From Helicobacter pylori (lineage in GTDB: Bacteria > Campylobacterota > Campylobacteria > Campylobacterales > Helicobacteraceae), in NCBI GenBank assembly GCA_008032955.1, contig CP032046.1, positions 1,568,553-1,632,552 on the forward strand: a DNA stretch of 64,000 nt. Reading direction: 5' to 3'. Positions 42,133 through 52,015 of this stretch are shown in pieces (position 1 is the first letter of the stretch; every line of letters begins with the position of its first letter). A program made the translations under genes and the position numbers. Below the pieces are notes generated by a model that saw only the letters and a program-made list of their open reading frames with translations, had not been told where the DNA came from and did no database searches.

Positions 42133-43482
42133 ATGTCAAACACAACTTGGTCGCCCGCTTCATGGCATTCTTTTAAGATAGAGCAACACCCCACTTATAA
42201 AGATAAGCAAGAATTAGAAAGGGTCAAAAAAGAATTGCGCTCTTACCCTCCCTTAGTGTTTGCTGGTGAAGCGAGGAACTTGCAAGAGCGTTTAGCCCAA
42301 GTCATTGACAATAAGGCGTTTTTGTTGCAAGGGGGCGATTGCGCGGAGTCGTTTTCTCAATTTAGCGCTAACAGGATTAAAGACATGTTTAAAGTGATGA
42401 TGCAAATGGCGATTGTCTTAACTTTTGCTGGCTCTATACCGATTGTGAAAGTGGGGCGCATTGCCGGGCAATTTGCCAAGCCTCGCTCTAATGCGACTGA
42501 AATACTAGATAATGAAGAAGTGTTGAGTTATAGAGGGGATATTATCAATGGGATTTCCAAAAAAGAAAGAGAACCAAAGCCTGAAAGAATGCTTAAAGCC
42601 TACCATCAAAGCGTAGCGACTTTAAACCTTATTAGAGCCTTTGCTCAAGGCGGGTTAGCCAATTTAGAGCAAGTGCATCGTTTCAATTTGGATTTTGTCA
42701 AAAATAACGACTTTGGGCAAAAATACCAGCAAATCGCTGATCGGATCACGCAAGCTTTAGGGTTTATGCGAGCATGCGGGGTGGAGATAGAAAAAACGCC
42801 TATCCTTAGGGAAGTGGAATTTTACACCAGCCACGAAGCGTTACTGCTCCATTATGAAGAGCCTTTGGTGCGTAAGGATAGTTTGACTAACCAGTTTTAT
42901 GATTGCTCCGCGCACATGCTGTGGATTGGTGAAAGGACAAGAGATCCTAAGGGCGCGCATGTGGAGTTTTTAAGGGGGGTTTGTAACCCTATTGGCGTGA
43001 AAATCGGGCCTAATGCGAGCGTGAGCGAAGTGCTAGAATTGTGCGATGTCTTAAACCCGCACAACCTTAAAGGGCGTTTGAATTTGATCGTGCGCATGGG
43101 TTCTAATATCATTAAAGAGCGCTTGCCTAAGCTTTTACAAGGGGTGTTGAAAGAAAAACGCCACATTTTATGGAGCATTGATCCCATGCATGGCAACACG
43201 GTCAAAACCAACTTGGGGGTTAAAACAAGGGCTTTTGATAGCGTGTTAGATGAAGTGAAAAGCTTTTTTGAAATCCATAGGGCTGAAGGGAGCTTGGCTT
43301 CAGGGGTTCATTTAGAAATGACGGGTGAAAATGTTACAGAATGTATTGGTGGCTCGCAAGCGATCACCGAAGAGGGTTTGAGCTGCCATTACTATACGCA
43401 ATGCGATCCAAGACTGAACGCCACTCAAGCCCTAGAACTCGCTTTTTTAATCGCTGACATGCTTAAAAAACAACGCGCTTGA
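42133..43482 (+). CDS. aroF: 3-deoxy-7-phosphoheptulonate synthase, class II
   Basis: First step of the shikimate pathway: PEP plus erythrose 4-phosphate. 449 residues of the plant-like class II type, begun by [15 protein letters not shown]. Metal and substrate motifs are visible: [10 protein letters not shown] (about 73-82), [12 protein letters not shown] (about 115-126), [10 protein letters not shown] (about 349-358) and [17 protein letters not shown] (about 388-404). It stands alone under its own promoter. Also labelled aroG or aroH elsewhere. Confidence 0.95.
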   Translation: MSNTTWSPASWHSFKIEQHPTYKDKQELERVKKELRSYPPLVFAGEARNLQERLAQVIDNKAFLLQGGDCAESFSQFSANRIKDMFKVMMQMAIVLTFAGSIPIVKVGRIAGQFAKPRSNATEILDNEEVLSYRGDIINGISKKEREPKPERMLKAYHQSVATLNLIRAFAQGGLANLEQVHRFNLDFVKNNDFGQKYQQIADRITQALGFMRACGVEIEKTPILREVEFYTSHEALLLHYEEPLVRKDSLTNQFYDCSAHMLWIGERTRDPKGAHVEFLRGVCNPIGVKIGPNASVSEVLELCDVLNPHNLKGRLNLIVRMGSNIIKERLPKLLQGVLKEKRHILWSIDPMHGNTVKTNLGVKTRAFDSVLDEVKSFFEIHRAEGSLASGVHLEMTGENVTECIGGSQAITEEGLSCHYYTQCDPRLNATQALELAFLIADMLKKQRA

Positions 43483-43540
43483 TTAAAATCAAAATAATAA
43501 GAGGCTTTAGTCAAGCGATCGTTTCTTCTAATGCGTTCTA

Positions 43541-43615
43541 TAGGGGGATTTAGTTGGGGGTTGTAGGGGGAGAGTTATTTCAAAATACCCCAGTTATCCC
43601 CTTAAGAGAATGAGT
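43541..43615. repeat. Copy 2 of the GGGG/CCCC intergenic repeat
   Basis: TAGGGGGATTT, GGGGGTTGTAGGGGG, ATTTCAAAA and ACCCC-AGTT-ATCCCCTTAAG occur in the same order as at 39110-39178. It begins 58 bases after the DAHP synthase stop; the GGGGAT/ATCCCC pairing is kept. Confidence 0.5.
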
Positions 43616-43771
43616 TTTACATAAAACAAAGTTTTAAAAATTAAAGAATAATAAGGTTAAATAAGGTTTTGAGTGCCGACATTTGATGAAAGCAGAGCTA
43701 AATATTAATCTATCTTTAACTCTTTTTCTTTATAATTATCGTAAGCATTTTAATATTCAAAGGAGCTTAGA

Positions 43772-43906
43772 ATGAGAATTTCTCTTTTAGCTGTAATTTT
43801 AGCGTTATTGTTTGTGGCTTGCCATGAAACTAAAAAACAAATTTTGCAAAACGAAGCCGATAGCACCCCCTCAGAAAAGACCATTTGGCAACCTGAACAA
43901 AAATAG
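43772..43906 (+). CDS. Small predicted lipoprotein, 44 residues
   Basis: Begins MRISLLAVILALLFVAC with lipobox FVAC after an AAAGGAGCTTAG ribosome binding site. The mature peptide of about 27 residues is hydrophilic (HETKKQILQNEADSTP...). Followed after 88 bases by a strong terminator, so it is an independent transcription unit. Function unknown; similar in build to the small lipoprotein ahead of thrS. Confidence 0.75.
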   Translation: MRISLLAVILALLFVACHETKKQILQNEADSTPSEKTIWQPEQK

Positions 43907-43994
43907 AAATTTAAAAAAGCTAAAAAGCGTTTTTTACCATCAAATTAAAAGGGCTTGATTTTAGTTAAATAGTGTTTTAAAAAGCGTTTTTGTG

Positions 43995-44025
43995 GGGTTA
44001 TTGTCGCAAAATAACCCTATTTTTT
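43995..44025 (+). terminator. Rho-independent terminator of the small lipoprotein gene
   Basis: Perfect eight-pair stem GGGTTATT/AATAACCC with loop GTCGCAA, followed by TATTTTTT. Confidence 0.8.
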
Positions 44026-44131
44026 ATGAGTTTTAGCGTAAAAAATAAAAGTTTTTGTTAAATAAGACTCAACCAATGTTTGAAAAGAGCAGAGCCTTAG
44101 AGTTTGAGGATTAAAAGGCTTGAGAGCGAAA

Positions 44132-44590
44132 CTACAAACTCTCTAAAACTTTTTGAGCATGCCCTTTCGCTTTGACATTATAGAAGCATTTTTCTAAAAC
44201 GCCTTGCGTGTTGATAATGAAAGTGGAGCGGATAATCCCCAAATGCTCCTTCCCATAAAGCATGCGTTTGCCATAAGCTTTGTAAAGATTGGCCACTTTC
44301 TTACCTTCATCGCAGAGCAAGATCACATTCAAAGAGCATTGGCTGATAAATTTTTGATGCGATTGCGCGTTATCAGGGCTTACGCCCACGACAACAGCGT
44401 TTTTCTTTTCAAATTCGCTAAACAGAGCGCTAAAATCTTTGGCTTCTAAGGTGCATCCGGGGGTGTTGTCTTTAGGGTAGAAATACAACACCACTTTTTT
44501 ATGGAGCAAATCTTTTAAAGAAATTTCCACGCCATCGCTGTTTTTCAATCTAAAATCAGGGGCTAATTGCCCCACTTCTAATTTTTCCAT
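44132..44590 (-). CDS. bcp: Peroxiredoxin Bcp
   Basis: Thiol peroxidase reducing organic hydroperoxides, using thioredoxin. 152 residues with the peroxidatic Cys46 in PKDNTPGCTLEA. Position 51, where E. coli Bcp has its resolving cysteine, is Lys; other cysteines lie at about 91 and 98, so a different resolution mode may apply. Ten bases after the lutC stop on the same strand; probably the last gene of the lutABC-bcp group. Confidence 0.94.
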   Translation of the reverse strand: MEKLEVGQLAPDFRLKNSDGVEISLKDLLHKKVVLYFYPKDNTPGCTLEAKDFSALFSEFEKKNAVVVGVSPDNAQSHQKFISQCSLNVILLCDEGKKVANLYKAYGKRMLYGKEHLGIIRSTFIINTQGVLEKCFYNVKAKGHAQKVLESL

Positions 44591-44599
44591 TCTTATCCT

Positions 44600-45235
44600 T
44601 TAATAGAGAATGACAGCGACTTTTTGAGGCCCATGCACCCCAAAAACGGTTTTTAATTCAATGTCGGCTGTCCGGCTAGGCCCGCCAATAAGGAGCATGT
44701 TTGTGGGCAATACGCCGTTTTGGCTTTGATTTTTCAAAGCTTGCATGCCTTCACTCAAGTTGCGCACAATGGATTCTTTTTTCAATAAGATGATGCAATT
44801 AAGGGTGATGAGTGAAAGCAACCTTGGGCTTGCATGCGAAGAAACCGCCCCAATCATGCCCAAGCTTGAAATCCCACAAACCCCATGCAATAAAGCGGTA
44901 TCAATCTCAAACAACTCTTCACGCATCGCTTCAATTTCTTTATCATAAGGCTGTAAAGTAAAATCCTTGAACGCTTCAAAATTCAAATTCAAATCTGTAG
45001 AGTGTAAGATTTTTTTGCTTTTAAAATTTTCTAAAGCCTTTAAAATGGCTTGCTCTAAATTTTCTTTAGCGCTTTCAATGACTTCAGCTTTATTCAACAC
45101 TTGGAAATGTTTGTATTCTTCCACCAAGTCTTCAAACTCCACTTTAATGATATTCCTGTAAGCAGGGTTTGCTCCCTGAATGGCATTCTTGGCTCTGGCT
45201 TCTTTAATGCGCTTTAAAATAAGCTCTTTACTCAT
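44600..45235 (-). CDS. lutC: Lactate utilization protein LutC
   Basis: Part of the LutABC L-lactate dehydrogenase complex. 211 residues of the LUD (DUF162) domain, with LLIGGPSRTADIELKTVFGVHGP near the C terminus, the family signature. It overlaps lutB by eight bases. Order lutA-lutB-lutC, with the two lactate permease genes divergent upstream. Confidence 0.9.
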   Translation of the reverse strand: MSKELILKRIKEARAKNAIQGANPAYRNIIKVEFEDLVEEYKHFQVLNKAEVIESAKENLEQAILKALENFKSKKILHSTDLNLNFEAFKDFTLQPYDKEIEAMREELFEIDTALLHGVCGISSLGMIGAVSSHASPRLLSLITLNCIILLKKESIVRNLSEGMQALKNQSQNGVLPTNMLLIGGPSRTADIELKTVFGVHGPQKVAVILY

Positions 45236-46673
45236 AAACCACCCCTTCTAAGTGTTGGACTTTTGCATGCAAGCTTGTGTCCATATTGGGTAAGGTTCTC
45301 ACGCTCGCCCACTCTTTGACTAAAGGCAGTATGGGAGCTAAAAGCTTGCCTAAAGGCGAGAAAAATTGAGCCATTTTCAATTGGAAACGCCACTTAGCCC
45401 CATCGCTTGCCATTTTGGCAAACATTTTCATAGAGAATTTTTCCATCCCGCTGTGTTGGGTGCTTTTAGCCCCCTTAACTACGCCCCTGCCTTCGCCCAC
45501 TTTATCCGATCGTAAATCTCTAATAAGCTCGGCTAAAGGGATTTCTACAGGGCACACTTCAGTGCAACGCCCACAAAGACTGCACAAATTAGGGATATGC
45601 CCGTAATTATTCAAGCCAAAGAGTTGAGGGGATACCACCACGCCTATAGGGCCAGGATAAGTAGAAAGATAGGCATGCCCACCGATTTTGTCATACACGG
45701 GGCAGTGGTTCAAACAAGTCCCGCAACGAATGCATGAAAGAGCGCGATAATACTTTTCATCAGCCAAAATATTAGAGCGGTTGTTGTCTAATAAAATGAT
45801 GTGGGCTTCTTTAGGGCCGTCTAAATCGCCCTCTTTTCTGGGGCCTGTGATAATGTTTTGATAGCATGTGATAGGCACACCCACAGCGCTTGGAGCGAGC
45901 AGATTGTTTAAAATCGCCGCATCATCAAAGCTTTCTACTAATTTTTCAATCCCGCAAATAGCGACATGCACATCGCATGCGGTGGTGCTCATGCGGCCAT
46001 TGCCTTCATTTTCCACTAACCAGATCGCACCCTCATTAGCGATAGCGAAATTCACCCCACTAATCCCCATTTTAAAGCTTTCAAATTCTTTGCGCATGTG
46101 CTTTCTGGCGATCGCATTAAGCTTTTCAGGCTCTTCTTCATAAGCGGCGTTGAGTTTTTCTTCAAAAATCTTACCGATTTGCTTGCGGTTTTTATGGATA
46201 GCTGGCACGACAATATGCACAGGGTGTTCATTAATGAGCTGGATAATCAATTCGCCCAAATCCGTTTCTTGCGCTTGAATGCCCTTTTCTTTGAGGTAGT
46301 GGTTCAAGCCAATTTCTTCGCTCGCCATGGATTTTTGCTTCAAAATGCGCTTGATATTCTTTTCTTTAGCGAGGTTGTAAATGATTTCATTAGCTTCATC
46401 GCCGTCTTTAGCGTAATGGATTTTAAAGCCGTTTTGAGTGGCGTTTTTTTCAAACAATTCCAAATACTCATCAAGCCTGGATAAAATTTTAAGCTTGACT
46501 TCTTTGCCTAATTCCCTTAAATTTTCCCACTCGCTGTAACGATTTTTAATCAAATTCTTACGATTAGCCCTTAAGGTATCCATTGCAGAACGCAAATTTT
46601 CCCTTAATTGCATATCGCCCAATTGGTCGGTGATGATTTCTTCGTATTCTTGGTCGCTATGATATTTTTCCAT
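45228..46673 (-). CDS. lutB: Lactate utilization iron-sulfur protein LutB
   Basis: 481 residues: an N-terminal LUD (DUF162) domain then a ferredoxin-like part with two [4Fe-4S] motifs, CIRCGTCLNHCP (about 314-325) and CSLCGRCTEVCP (about 365-376). It passes electrons from lactate oxidation toward the quinone pool. Middle gene of the lutABC operon, 28 bases after lutA. Confidence 0.95.
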   Translation of the reverse strand: MEKYHSDQEYEEIITDQLGDMQLRENLRSAMDTLRANRKNLIKNRYSEWENLRELGKEVKLKILSRLDEYLELFEKNATQNGFKIHYAKDGDEANEIIYNLAKEKNIKRILKQKSMASEEIGLNHYLKEKGIQAQETDLGELIIQLINEHPVHIVVPAIHKNRKQIGKIFEEKLNAAYEEEPEKLNAIARKHMRKEFESFKMGISGVNFAIANEGAIWLVENEGNGRMSTTACDVHVAICGIEKLVESFDDAAILNNLLAPSAVGVPITCYQNIITGPRKEGDLDGPKEAHIILLDNNRSNILADEKYYRALSCIRCGTCLNHCPVYDKIGGHAYLSTYPGPIGVVVSPQLFGLNNYGHIPNLCSLCGRCTEVCPVEIPLAELIRDLRSDKVGEGRGVVKGAKSTQHSGMEKFSMKMFAKMASDGAKWRFQLKMAQFFSPLGKLLAPILPLVKEWASVRTLPNMDTSLHAKVQHLEGVVYE

Positions 46674-46701
46674 GATTATTCCTTAAAACAATTTTTTAAT
46701 G

Positions 46702-47430
46702 TTAAAGCCCAAGTCTTGAGGCTAAAAAGTCATAAAAATGCATGGGTTTTGTGGGAGAGCCCATTTTTTGCATAGCGGTGCTGATATTCATCAAACACCC
46801 AGCGTCCGCTGAAACAATCACATCCACTTGACGGCTTTCTATGTCTTTAATCTTTTCTTTGACCATAACCGCTGAAATTTCAGGCTCTTTGACTGAAAAA
46901 GTCCCCCCAAACCCGCAGCATTCTTCTTCTTTTTCCAATTCAATGAGTTCCACATTTTTAAGCTGTCTGATGAGATTTTTCGCCGAGTCAATCACTTTAG
47001 CCACCCTTAAGGCATGGCAATTAGAATGCCATGTGATTTTAAGGGGTTCGCCCTTATCTTCATATTTGACTTGCAATTTTTTATCCAAAAACTCGCTCAA
47101 TTCATACACCCTAGAGCAAAAATCTTTAACCATGTTAAATTCCGCATGCCCTTCAAACAATTCCAAATAATCATGCCGCATCATCCCTGTGCATGAACCG
47201 CTAGGCAAGATAATAGGGTAGTCGTTATTGGAATAAAGTTTGATATTGTATAAAACGACTTTTTTTGTTTCTTCATAATACCCTGAGTTGTAGCTTGGTT
47301 GGCCGCAACAAGTCTGGTCTTTTTTAAAAACCACTTCCAAATTTTCCTTACGGAGTAATTTGATAGCGTTAAGCGATGCGTTGCTGTATATGGCTGCTCC
47401 TAGACAAGTAGCAAAGAAATTGACTTTCAA
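46702..47430 (-). CDS. lutA: Lactate utilization protein LutA (CCG domains)
   Basis: 242 residues, two CCG (heterodisulfide-reductase-like) motifs: CCGQPSYNSGY near residue 41 and CCGFGGTFSVK near residue 173. The start chosen is TTG at 47430, seven bases after AAGGAG; the open frame reaching 47529 would add a hydrophobic leader (LVITILLILSIILCLKLLI) that this family lacks. First gene of the operon, divergent from lctP. Whether the leader is translated in some strains is unlikely but open. Confidence 0.88.
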   Translation of the reverse strand: MKVNFFATCLGAAIYSNASLNAIKLLRKENLEVVFKKDQTCCGQPSYNSGYYEETKKVVLYNIKLYSNNDYPIILPSGSCTGMMRHDYLELFEGHAEFNMVKDFCSRVYELSEFLDKKLQVKYEDKGEPLKITWHSNCHALRVAKVIDSAKNLIRQLKNVELIELEKEEECCGFGGTFSVKEPEISAVMVKEKIKDIESRQVDVIVSADAGCLMNISTAMQKMGSPTKPMHFYDFLASRLGL

Positions 47431-47651
47431 AGAAGGCTCCTTAAAATTCCAAATTAAGAGTTTCAAACATAATATAATACTCAAAATTAGTAAGATTGTA
47501 ATCACAAGTTGATAAACCCACTCGCTCAAACATTGTTACTAAAATAAACCACAAAACCATTAAATTTGACTTAATATTAAATGCTACTTAAAATTAGTTT
47601 TTTCTTTTAAGTAAGATTAAAAAAATACTTTTAATTATTCAAGGAAAATTT

Positions 47652-49301
47652 ATGGAATTTTATCAAGTCTATGACCCATTAGGCAATATTTGGCTGAGTG
47701 CTTTAGTGGCGCTATCGCCTATTGCGCTCTTTTTTATTTCTCTTATTGTCTTTAAACTTAAGGGGTATAGCGCTGGGTTTTTAAGCTTAGTGCTTTCAAT
47801 CATTATTGCGTTATTTGTGTATAAAATGCCTGCTCAAATGGTGAGCGCGAGTTTTTTCTATGGCTTTCTTTATGGCTTGTGGCCGATCGCTTGGATTGTG
47901 ATCGCTGCGATTTTTCTTTACAACCTTTCAGTGAAATCCGGGTATTTTGAGATTTTAAAAGAAAGCATTTTAACCCTAACGCCGGATCACCGGATTTTGG
48001 TGATTTTGATTGGCTTTTGTTTTGGCTCGTTTTTAGAAGGAGCGATCGGCTTTGGAGGCCCAGTAGCGATCACAGCGGCGATTTTAGTCGGTCTTGGGCT
48101 AAACCCCTTATACGCTGCCGGATTGTGCCTGATCGCTAACACCGCTCCTGTAGCTTTTGGCGCGGTGGGTATTCCTATTACGGCAATGGCTAGCGTGGTG
48201 GGTATCCCTGAATTAGAGATTTCTCAAATGGTGGGCAGAGTGTTACCCATTTTTTCCATTGGTATCCCTTTTTTCATCGTGTTTTTAATGGATGGTTTTA
48301 AAGGGATTAGAGAAACTTTTCCCGCAGTGGCTGTTACCGGGTTTAGTTTCGCTATCGCACAATTTTTAAGCTCTAATTATCTAGGGCCGCAACTTCCGGA
48401 TATTATTTCAGCTTTAGTGTCATTGATCGCTACCACTTTGTTTTTAAAATTCTGGCAACCCAAGCACATTTTCACCAGCAATGGCAAAGAGCCTATAATC
48501 AGCACAAAAAAACACCATATTTGTAAGGTGGTTGTGGCGTGGATGCCTTTTGTGTTGCTCACTATTACAATTATCATATGGACGCAACCCTGGTTTAAAG
48601 CGCTCTTTAAAGAAGGCGGGGCTTTGGCGTTTTCTAGCTTTGCGTTTGAATTCAATTCTATCAGTCAAAAGATTTTTAAAACCGTTCCCATTGTTACTGA
48701 AGCGACCAATTTTCCTGTCGTGTTCAAATTCCCTCTAATCCTAACGACAGGCACTTCCATTTTTTTAGCCGCTCTTTTAAGCGTGTTTTTGTTGCGCGTG
48801 AAAATCAGCGATGCGATAGGGGTGTTTGGGGCTACTTTAAAAGAAATGCGTTTGCCGATTTTAACCATTGGCGTGGTTTTAGCGTTTGCATATGTGGCTA
48901 ATTATAGCGGCATGAGCGCCACGCTCGCTTTAGCGTTAGCGGATACTGGGCATGTTTTCACTTTCTTTTCGCCTGTTGTAGGCTGGCTTGGGGTGTTTTT
49001 AACCGGAAGCGATACGAGTTCTAATCTTTTATTTGGCTCTTTGCAAATGCTCATCGCTACACAGCTTGGCTTGCCTGAAGTGCTTTTTTTAGCGGCAAAC
49101 ACTTCAGGGGGTGTTGTGGGTAAAATGATAAGCCCTCAAAGCATCGCTATCGCTTGCGCGGCGGTGGGGTTAGTGGGGAAAGAGAGCGAATTGTTCAGAT
49201 TTACAGTAAAATACTCTATCGCTTTGGCGATCATTATGGGGATTATTTTCACTCTTATTGCTTATGTCTTCCCCTTTATTATCCCGGTTACTCCTACTTA
49301 A
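47652..49301 (+). CDS. lctP: L-lactate permease, copy 1
   Basis: Inner-membrane lactate importer of the LctP family. 549 residues, about 13 hydrophobic segments, with the conserved GFGGPVAITAAILVGLGL and GSDTSSNLLFGSLQ stretches. Divergent from lutABC across about 220 bases, so uptake and oxidation of lactate are neighbours. The ATG has AAGGAAAATTT upstream. Confidence 0.95.
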   Translation: MEFYQVYDPLGNIWLSALVALSPIALFFISLIVFKLKGYSAGFLSLVLSIIIALFVYKMPAQMVSASFFYGFLYGLWPIAWIVIAAIFLYNLSVKSGYFEILKESILTLTPDHRILVILIGFCFGSFLEGAIGFGGPVAITAAILVGLGLNPLYAAGLCLIANTAPVAFGAVGIPITAMASVVGIPELEISQMVGRVLPIFSIGIPFFIVFLMDGFKGIRETFPAVAVTGFSFAIAQFLSSNYLGPQLPDIISALVSLIATTLFLKFWQPKHIFTSNGKEPIISTKKHHICKVVVAWMPFVLLTITIIIWTQPWFKALFKEGGALAFSSFAFEFNSISQKIFKTVPIVTEATNFPVVFKFPLILTTGTSIFLAALLSVFLLRVKISDAIGVFGATLKEMRLPILTIGVVLAFAYVANYSGMSATLALALADTGHVFTFFSPVVGWLGVFLTGSDTSSNLLFGSLQMLIATQLGLPEVLFLAANTSGGVVGKMISPQSIAIACAAVGLVGKESELFRFTVKYSIALAIIMGIIFTLIAYVFPFIIPVTPT

Positions 49302-49349
49302 TGGAGGGGGTTTAGGGGAGTAAGAGAATATTTTTTAAAGGGATTTTTA

Positions 49350-51005
49350 GTGTCAGAATTTCATCAAATTTATGACCCTTTGGGTAATATTTGGCTGAGC
49401 GCTCTTGTGGCCTTATTGCCGATTTTGCTATTTTTCTTATCTTTAATGGTTTTTAAACTCAAAGGTTATGCGGCGGCCTTTTTGAGCGTGGTTCTGTCAG
49501 CCGTTATTGCGGTTTTAGTGTATAAAATGCCTGTTAGCATGGTGGGTTCAAGCTTTCTTTATGGCTTCCTCTATGGCTTATGGCCGATCGCATGGATTAT
49601 TATTGCGGCGATTTTTTTATACAAACTCAGCGTTAAATCCGGCTATTTTGAAATTTTAAAAGAAAGCGTCCAGTCCATCACTTTAGATCACAGGATTTTA
49701 GTGATCTTGATTGGCTTTTGTTTTGGCTCGTTTTTAGAAGGAGCGATCGGGTTTGGAGGGCCTATTGCCATTACCGCAGCGATTTTAGTGGGGTTGGGGT
49801 TAAGCCCTTTATATTCTGCCGGGTTATGTTTGATCGCTAATACCGCTCCTGTGGCTTTTGGCGCAGTGGGTATCCCTATAAGTGCTATGGCGAGCGCGGT
49901 AGGGGTGCCAGCGATTTTAATTTCAGCCATGACGGGTAAAATCCTCTTTTTTGTGAGCTTGTTAGTGCCGTTTTTCATTGTGTTTTTGATGGATGGCTTT
50001 AAAGGGATTAAAGAAACTTTTCCGGCTGTTTTTATCGCGGCTTTTTCTTTCGCTGGCACGCAATTTTTAAGCTCTAATTATTTAGGGCCAGAATTGCCTG
50101 GTATTATTTCAGCCCTTGTTTCACTCGTTGCAACAGCGCTCTTTTTGAAATTTTGGCAGCCTAAAGTGATTTTTAGAAGCGATGGCAAAGCGGCTTCATT
50201 CACTAATAGTAACCATCATATCTGTAAGGTTTATGTCGCTTGGTCCCCTTTTGTGATTTTGGTTTTAGTGATTGTGTTATGGATACAGCCTTTTTTTAAA
50301 GCTTTATTTGAAAAAGACGGCTTGTTAGCTTTTTCTAATTTTTATTTTGAATTCAATAATATCAGTAACCACATCTTTAAAAGCCCGCCTTTTGTAGAAT
50401 CCGATCAAAGCGCGAGTTTTCCGGTGGTGTTTAAATTTTTCTTAATCAACACGGTTGGCACTTCCATTTTTTTAGCCGCTCTCATTAGCATGCTCGTTTT
50501 AAGGGTGCGAGTGAGCGATGCGCTGGGCGTCTTTGGCGAGACTCTAAAAGAAATGCGCTACCCCATTCTTACCATTGGTTTAGTCTTAAGCTTTGCCTAT
50601 GTGTCTAATTACAGCGGGATTTCTTCCACTCTAGCCTTAGCGCTCACCCATACGGGATTAGCTTTCACCTTTTTCTCGCCCTTGATCGGGTGGGTGGGCG
50701 TGTTTTTAACCGGGAGCGATACGAGTTCTAATCTTTTATTTGGCTCTTTACAGCAACTCACCGCCCAACGATTGCATCTCCCTGAGATTTTAACCCTAAC
50801 GGCTAATACCGTGGGTGGCACTTTAGGCAAGATGATAAGCCCTCAAAGCATTGCTATCGCTTGCGCGGCAGTGGGATTGGCTGGGAAAGAGAGCGATTTA
50901 TTCAAATTCACGGTCAAATACTCCCTTATTTTTGTAGCGATCATGGGAGTTGTGATTAGCGCGATTGCGTATTTGATCCCTGAAGTGGTGCCTGCGATAA
51001 AGTAG
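49350..51005 (+). CDS. lctP: L-lactate permease, copy 2
   Basis: 551-residue paralogue of the preceding gene, starting with GTG at 49350, 48 bases downstream. The two share long identical stretches (for example DPLGNIWLSALVAL, LIGFCFGSFLEGAIGFGGP, LTGSDTSSNLLFGSLQ), while loops at about 300-365 differ. A tandem duplication with retained frame and motifs in both implies both are used; they could differ in affinity or stereospecificity. Confidence 0.94.
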   Translation: MSEFHQIYDPLGNIWLSALVALLPILLFFLSLMVFKLKGYAAAFLSVVLSAVIAVLVYKMPVSMVGSSFLYGFLYGLWPIAWIIIAAIFLYKLSVKSGYFEILKESVQSITLDHRILVILIGFCFGSFLEGAIGFGGPIAITAAILVGLGLSPLYSAGLCLIANTAPVAFGAVGIPISAMASAVGVPAILISAMTGKILFFVSLLVPFFIVFLMDGFKGIKETFPAVFIAAFSFAGTQFLSSNYLGPELPGIISALVSLVATALFLKFWQPKVIFRSDGKAASFTNSNHHICKVYVAWSPFVILVLVIVLWIQPFFKALFEKDGLLAFSNFYFEFNNISNHIFKSPPFVESDQSASFPVVFKFFLINTVGTSIFLAALISMLVLRVRVSDALGVFGETLKEMRYPILTIGLVLSFAYVSNYSGISSTLALALTHTGLAFTFFSPLIGWVGVFLTGSDTSSNLLFGSLQQLTAQRLHLPEILTLTANTVGGTLGKMISPQSIAIACAAVGLAGKESDLFKFTVKYSLIFVAIMGVVISAIAYLIPEVVPAIK

Positions 51006-51028
51006 AGCCATTTTAGATTTGGCAGGGT

Positions 51029-52015
51029 TTAACCCCCAAATAAATTTTTTTGTTTTAAAAAATTCAAAATTTTAAGCGTCATAGAGCTTATGGGTAAGGT
51101 TTCTAAGTCTTTAAGGCTATAAAAACGAATAGGGTTTTTTAAATCTTTTATCGCAGCTAAATAGAGGTTTAAATTGAGCTTGAATTTAGTGTGGCTGTGT
51201 TTGATCGCCCCTAAAAAGGGGAGTTTGTATTCTAGGTTTTCTTTGAGATTGGGGAAATGGTGCATCCCAAAATAGAGTTTTTGCTCTATTTTTTCTAAAG
51301 CGATTTGGTTATTTTGGATCACAACGCCCAAGTAACGCTCTTCTTGAATGATTTCTTGTTTTTTCTTAAGCGTGTGTTTTTCTGGGTGGTTTTTACCCAA
51401 ACAATAAGGGTTTAAAGGGCAAATCGTGCATTTGGGTTTAGGGGAGCAGATTAAAGCCCCTAGATCAATTAGGGCTTGGTTATGATTAAAGCTTTCATTA
51501 AGATTGAGAAAGTCATTCGCTTTAATTTGCAGATCTTTAGCCGTGATATTAGGATCCAAACCAAAAAGCCTTAAAAGCACTCGTTTGATATTGGCATCCA
51601 CGCATGCACTCTTTTCTCTAAAACCAAAACATAAAATCGCATTAGCCGTGTATGCGCCAATCCCGGGGAGTTTTAATAGGCTTTGATAGTCATTGGGTAA
51701 TTGTGAGTTGTGTTCTTTAACGCAAATTTCAGCGCTTTTTTTTAAATTTTTAGCCCTTGAATAATAGCCAAGCCCTCTCCAGAGCAATAAAACCTCTTCT
51801 AATTGAGCGCTCGCTAAGTCTTTTAAAGTGGGGAAAGCTTCTAAAAAGGGGGAATAAAAACGCTCAATTACCGTGTTGATTTGGGTTTGTTGGCTCATCA
51901 CTTCACTGATATAGACTTCATAAGGGGCGTTAATGCCCTTTAAATTCCTAAAAGGTAAATCCTTTCGCCCAAATTCTTCATACCATTTTAAAAGGGCGTT
52001 GTGTAAAGTTTCCAG
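51029..52015 (-). CDS. mutY: A/G-specific adenine glycosylase MutY, with apparent CTG start
   Basis: Removes adenine mispaired with 8-oxoguanine. The catalytic Glu lies in SEVMSQQTQ, the helix-hairpin-helix in LLKLPGIGAYTANAIL with Asp in DANIKRVL, and the [4Fe-4S] cysteines are in CSPKPKCTICPLNPYC. The shortest ATG reading (from 51901) would lack the catalytic Glu. The frame is open back to a TAG at 52016-52018 (the stop of the preceding gene), and the first codon after it is CTG, giving 328 residues beginning METLHNALLKWYEE in the usual layout. No ATG, GTG or TTG is available upstream of the catalytic motif. Confidence 0.88.
   Translation of the reverse strand: METLHNALLKWYEEFGRKDLPFRNLKGINAPYEVYISEVMSQQTQINTVIERFYSPFLEAFPTLKDLASAQLEEVLLLWRGLGYYSRAKNLKKSAEICVKEHNSQLPNDYQSLLKLPGIGAYTANAILCFGFREKSACVDANIKRVLLRLFGLDPNITAKDLQIKANDFLNLNESFNHNQALIDLGALICSPKPKCTICPLNPYCLGKNHPEKHTLKKKQEIIQEERYLGVVIQNNQIALEKIEQKLYFGMHHFPNLKENLEYKLPFLGAIKHSHTKFKLNLNLYLAAIKDLKNPIRFYSLKDLETLPISSMTLKILNFLKQKNLFGG

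Noticed and set aside
47431..47529. N-terminal membrane extension of LutA
   Set aside because: A TTG with a strong AAGGAG site gives the usual family start, and the extension is not seen in the family.
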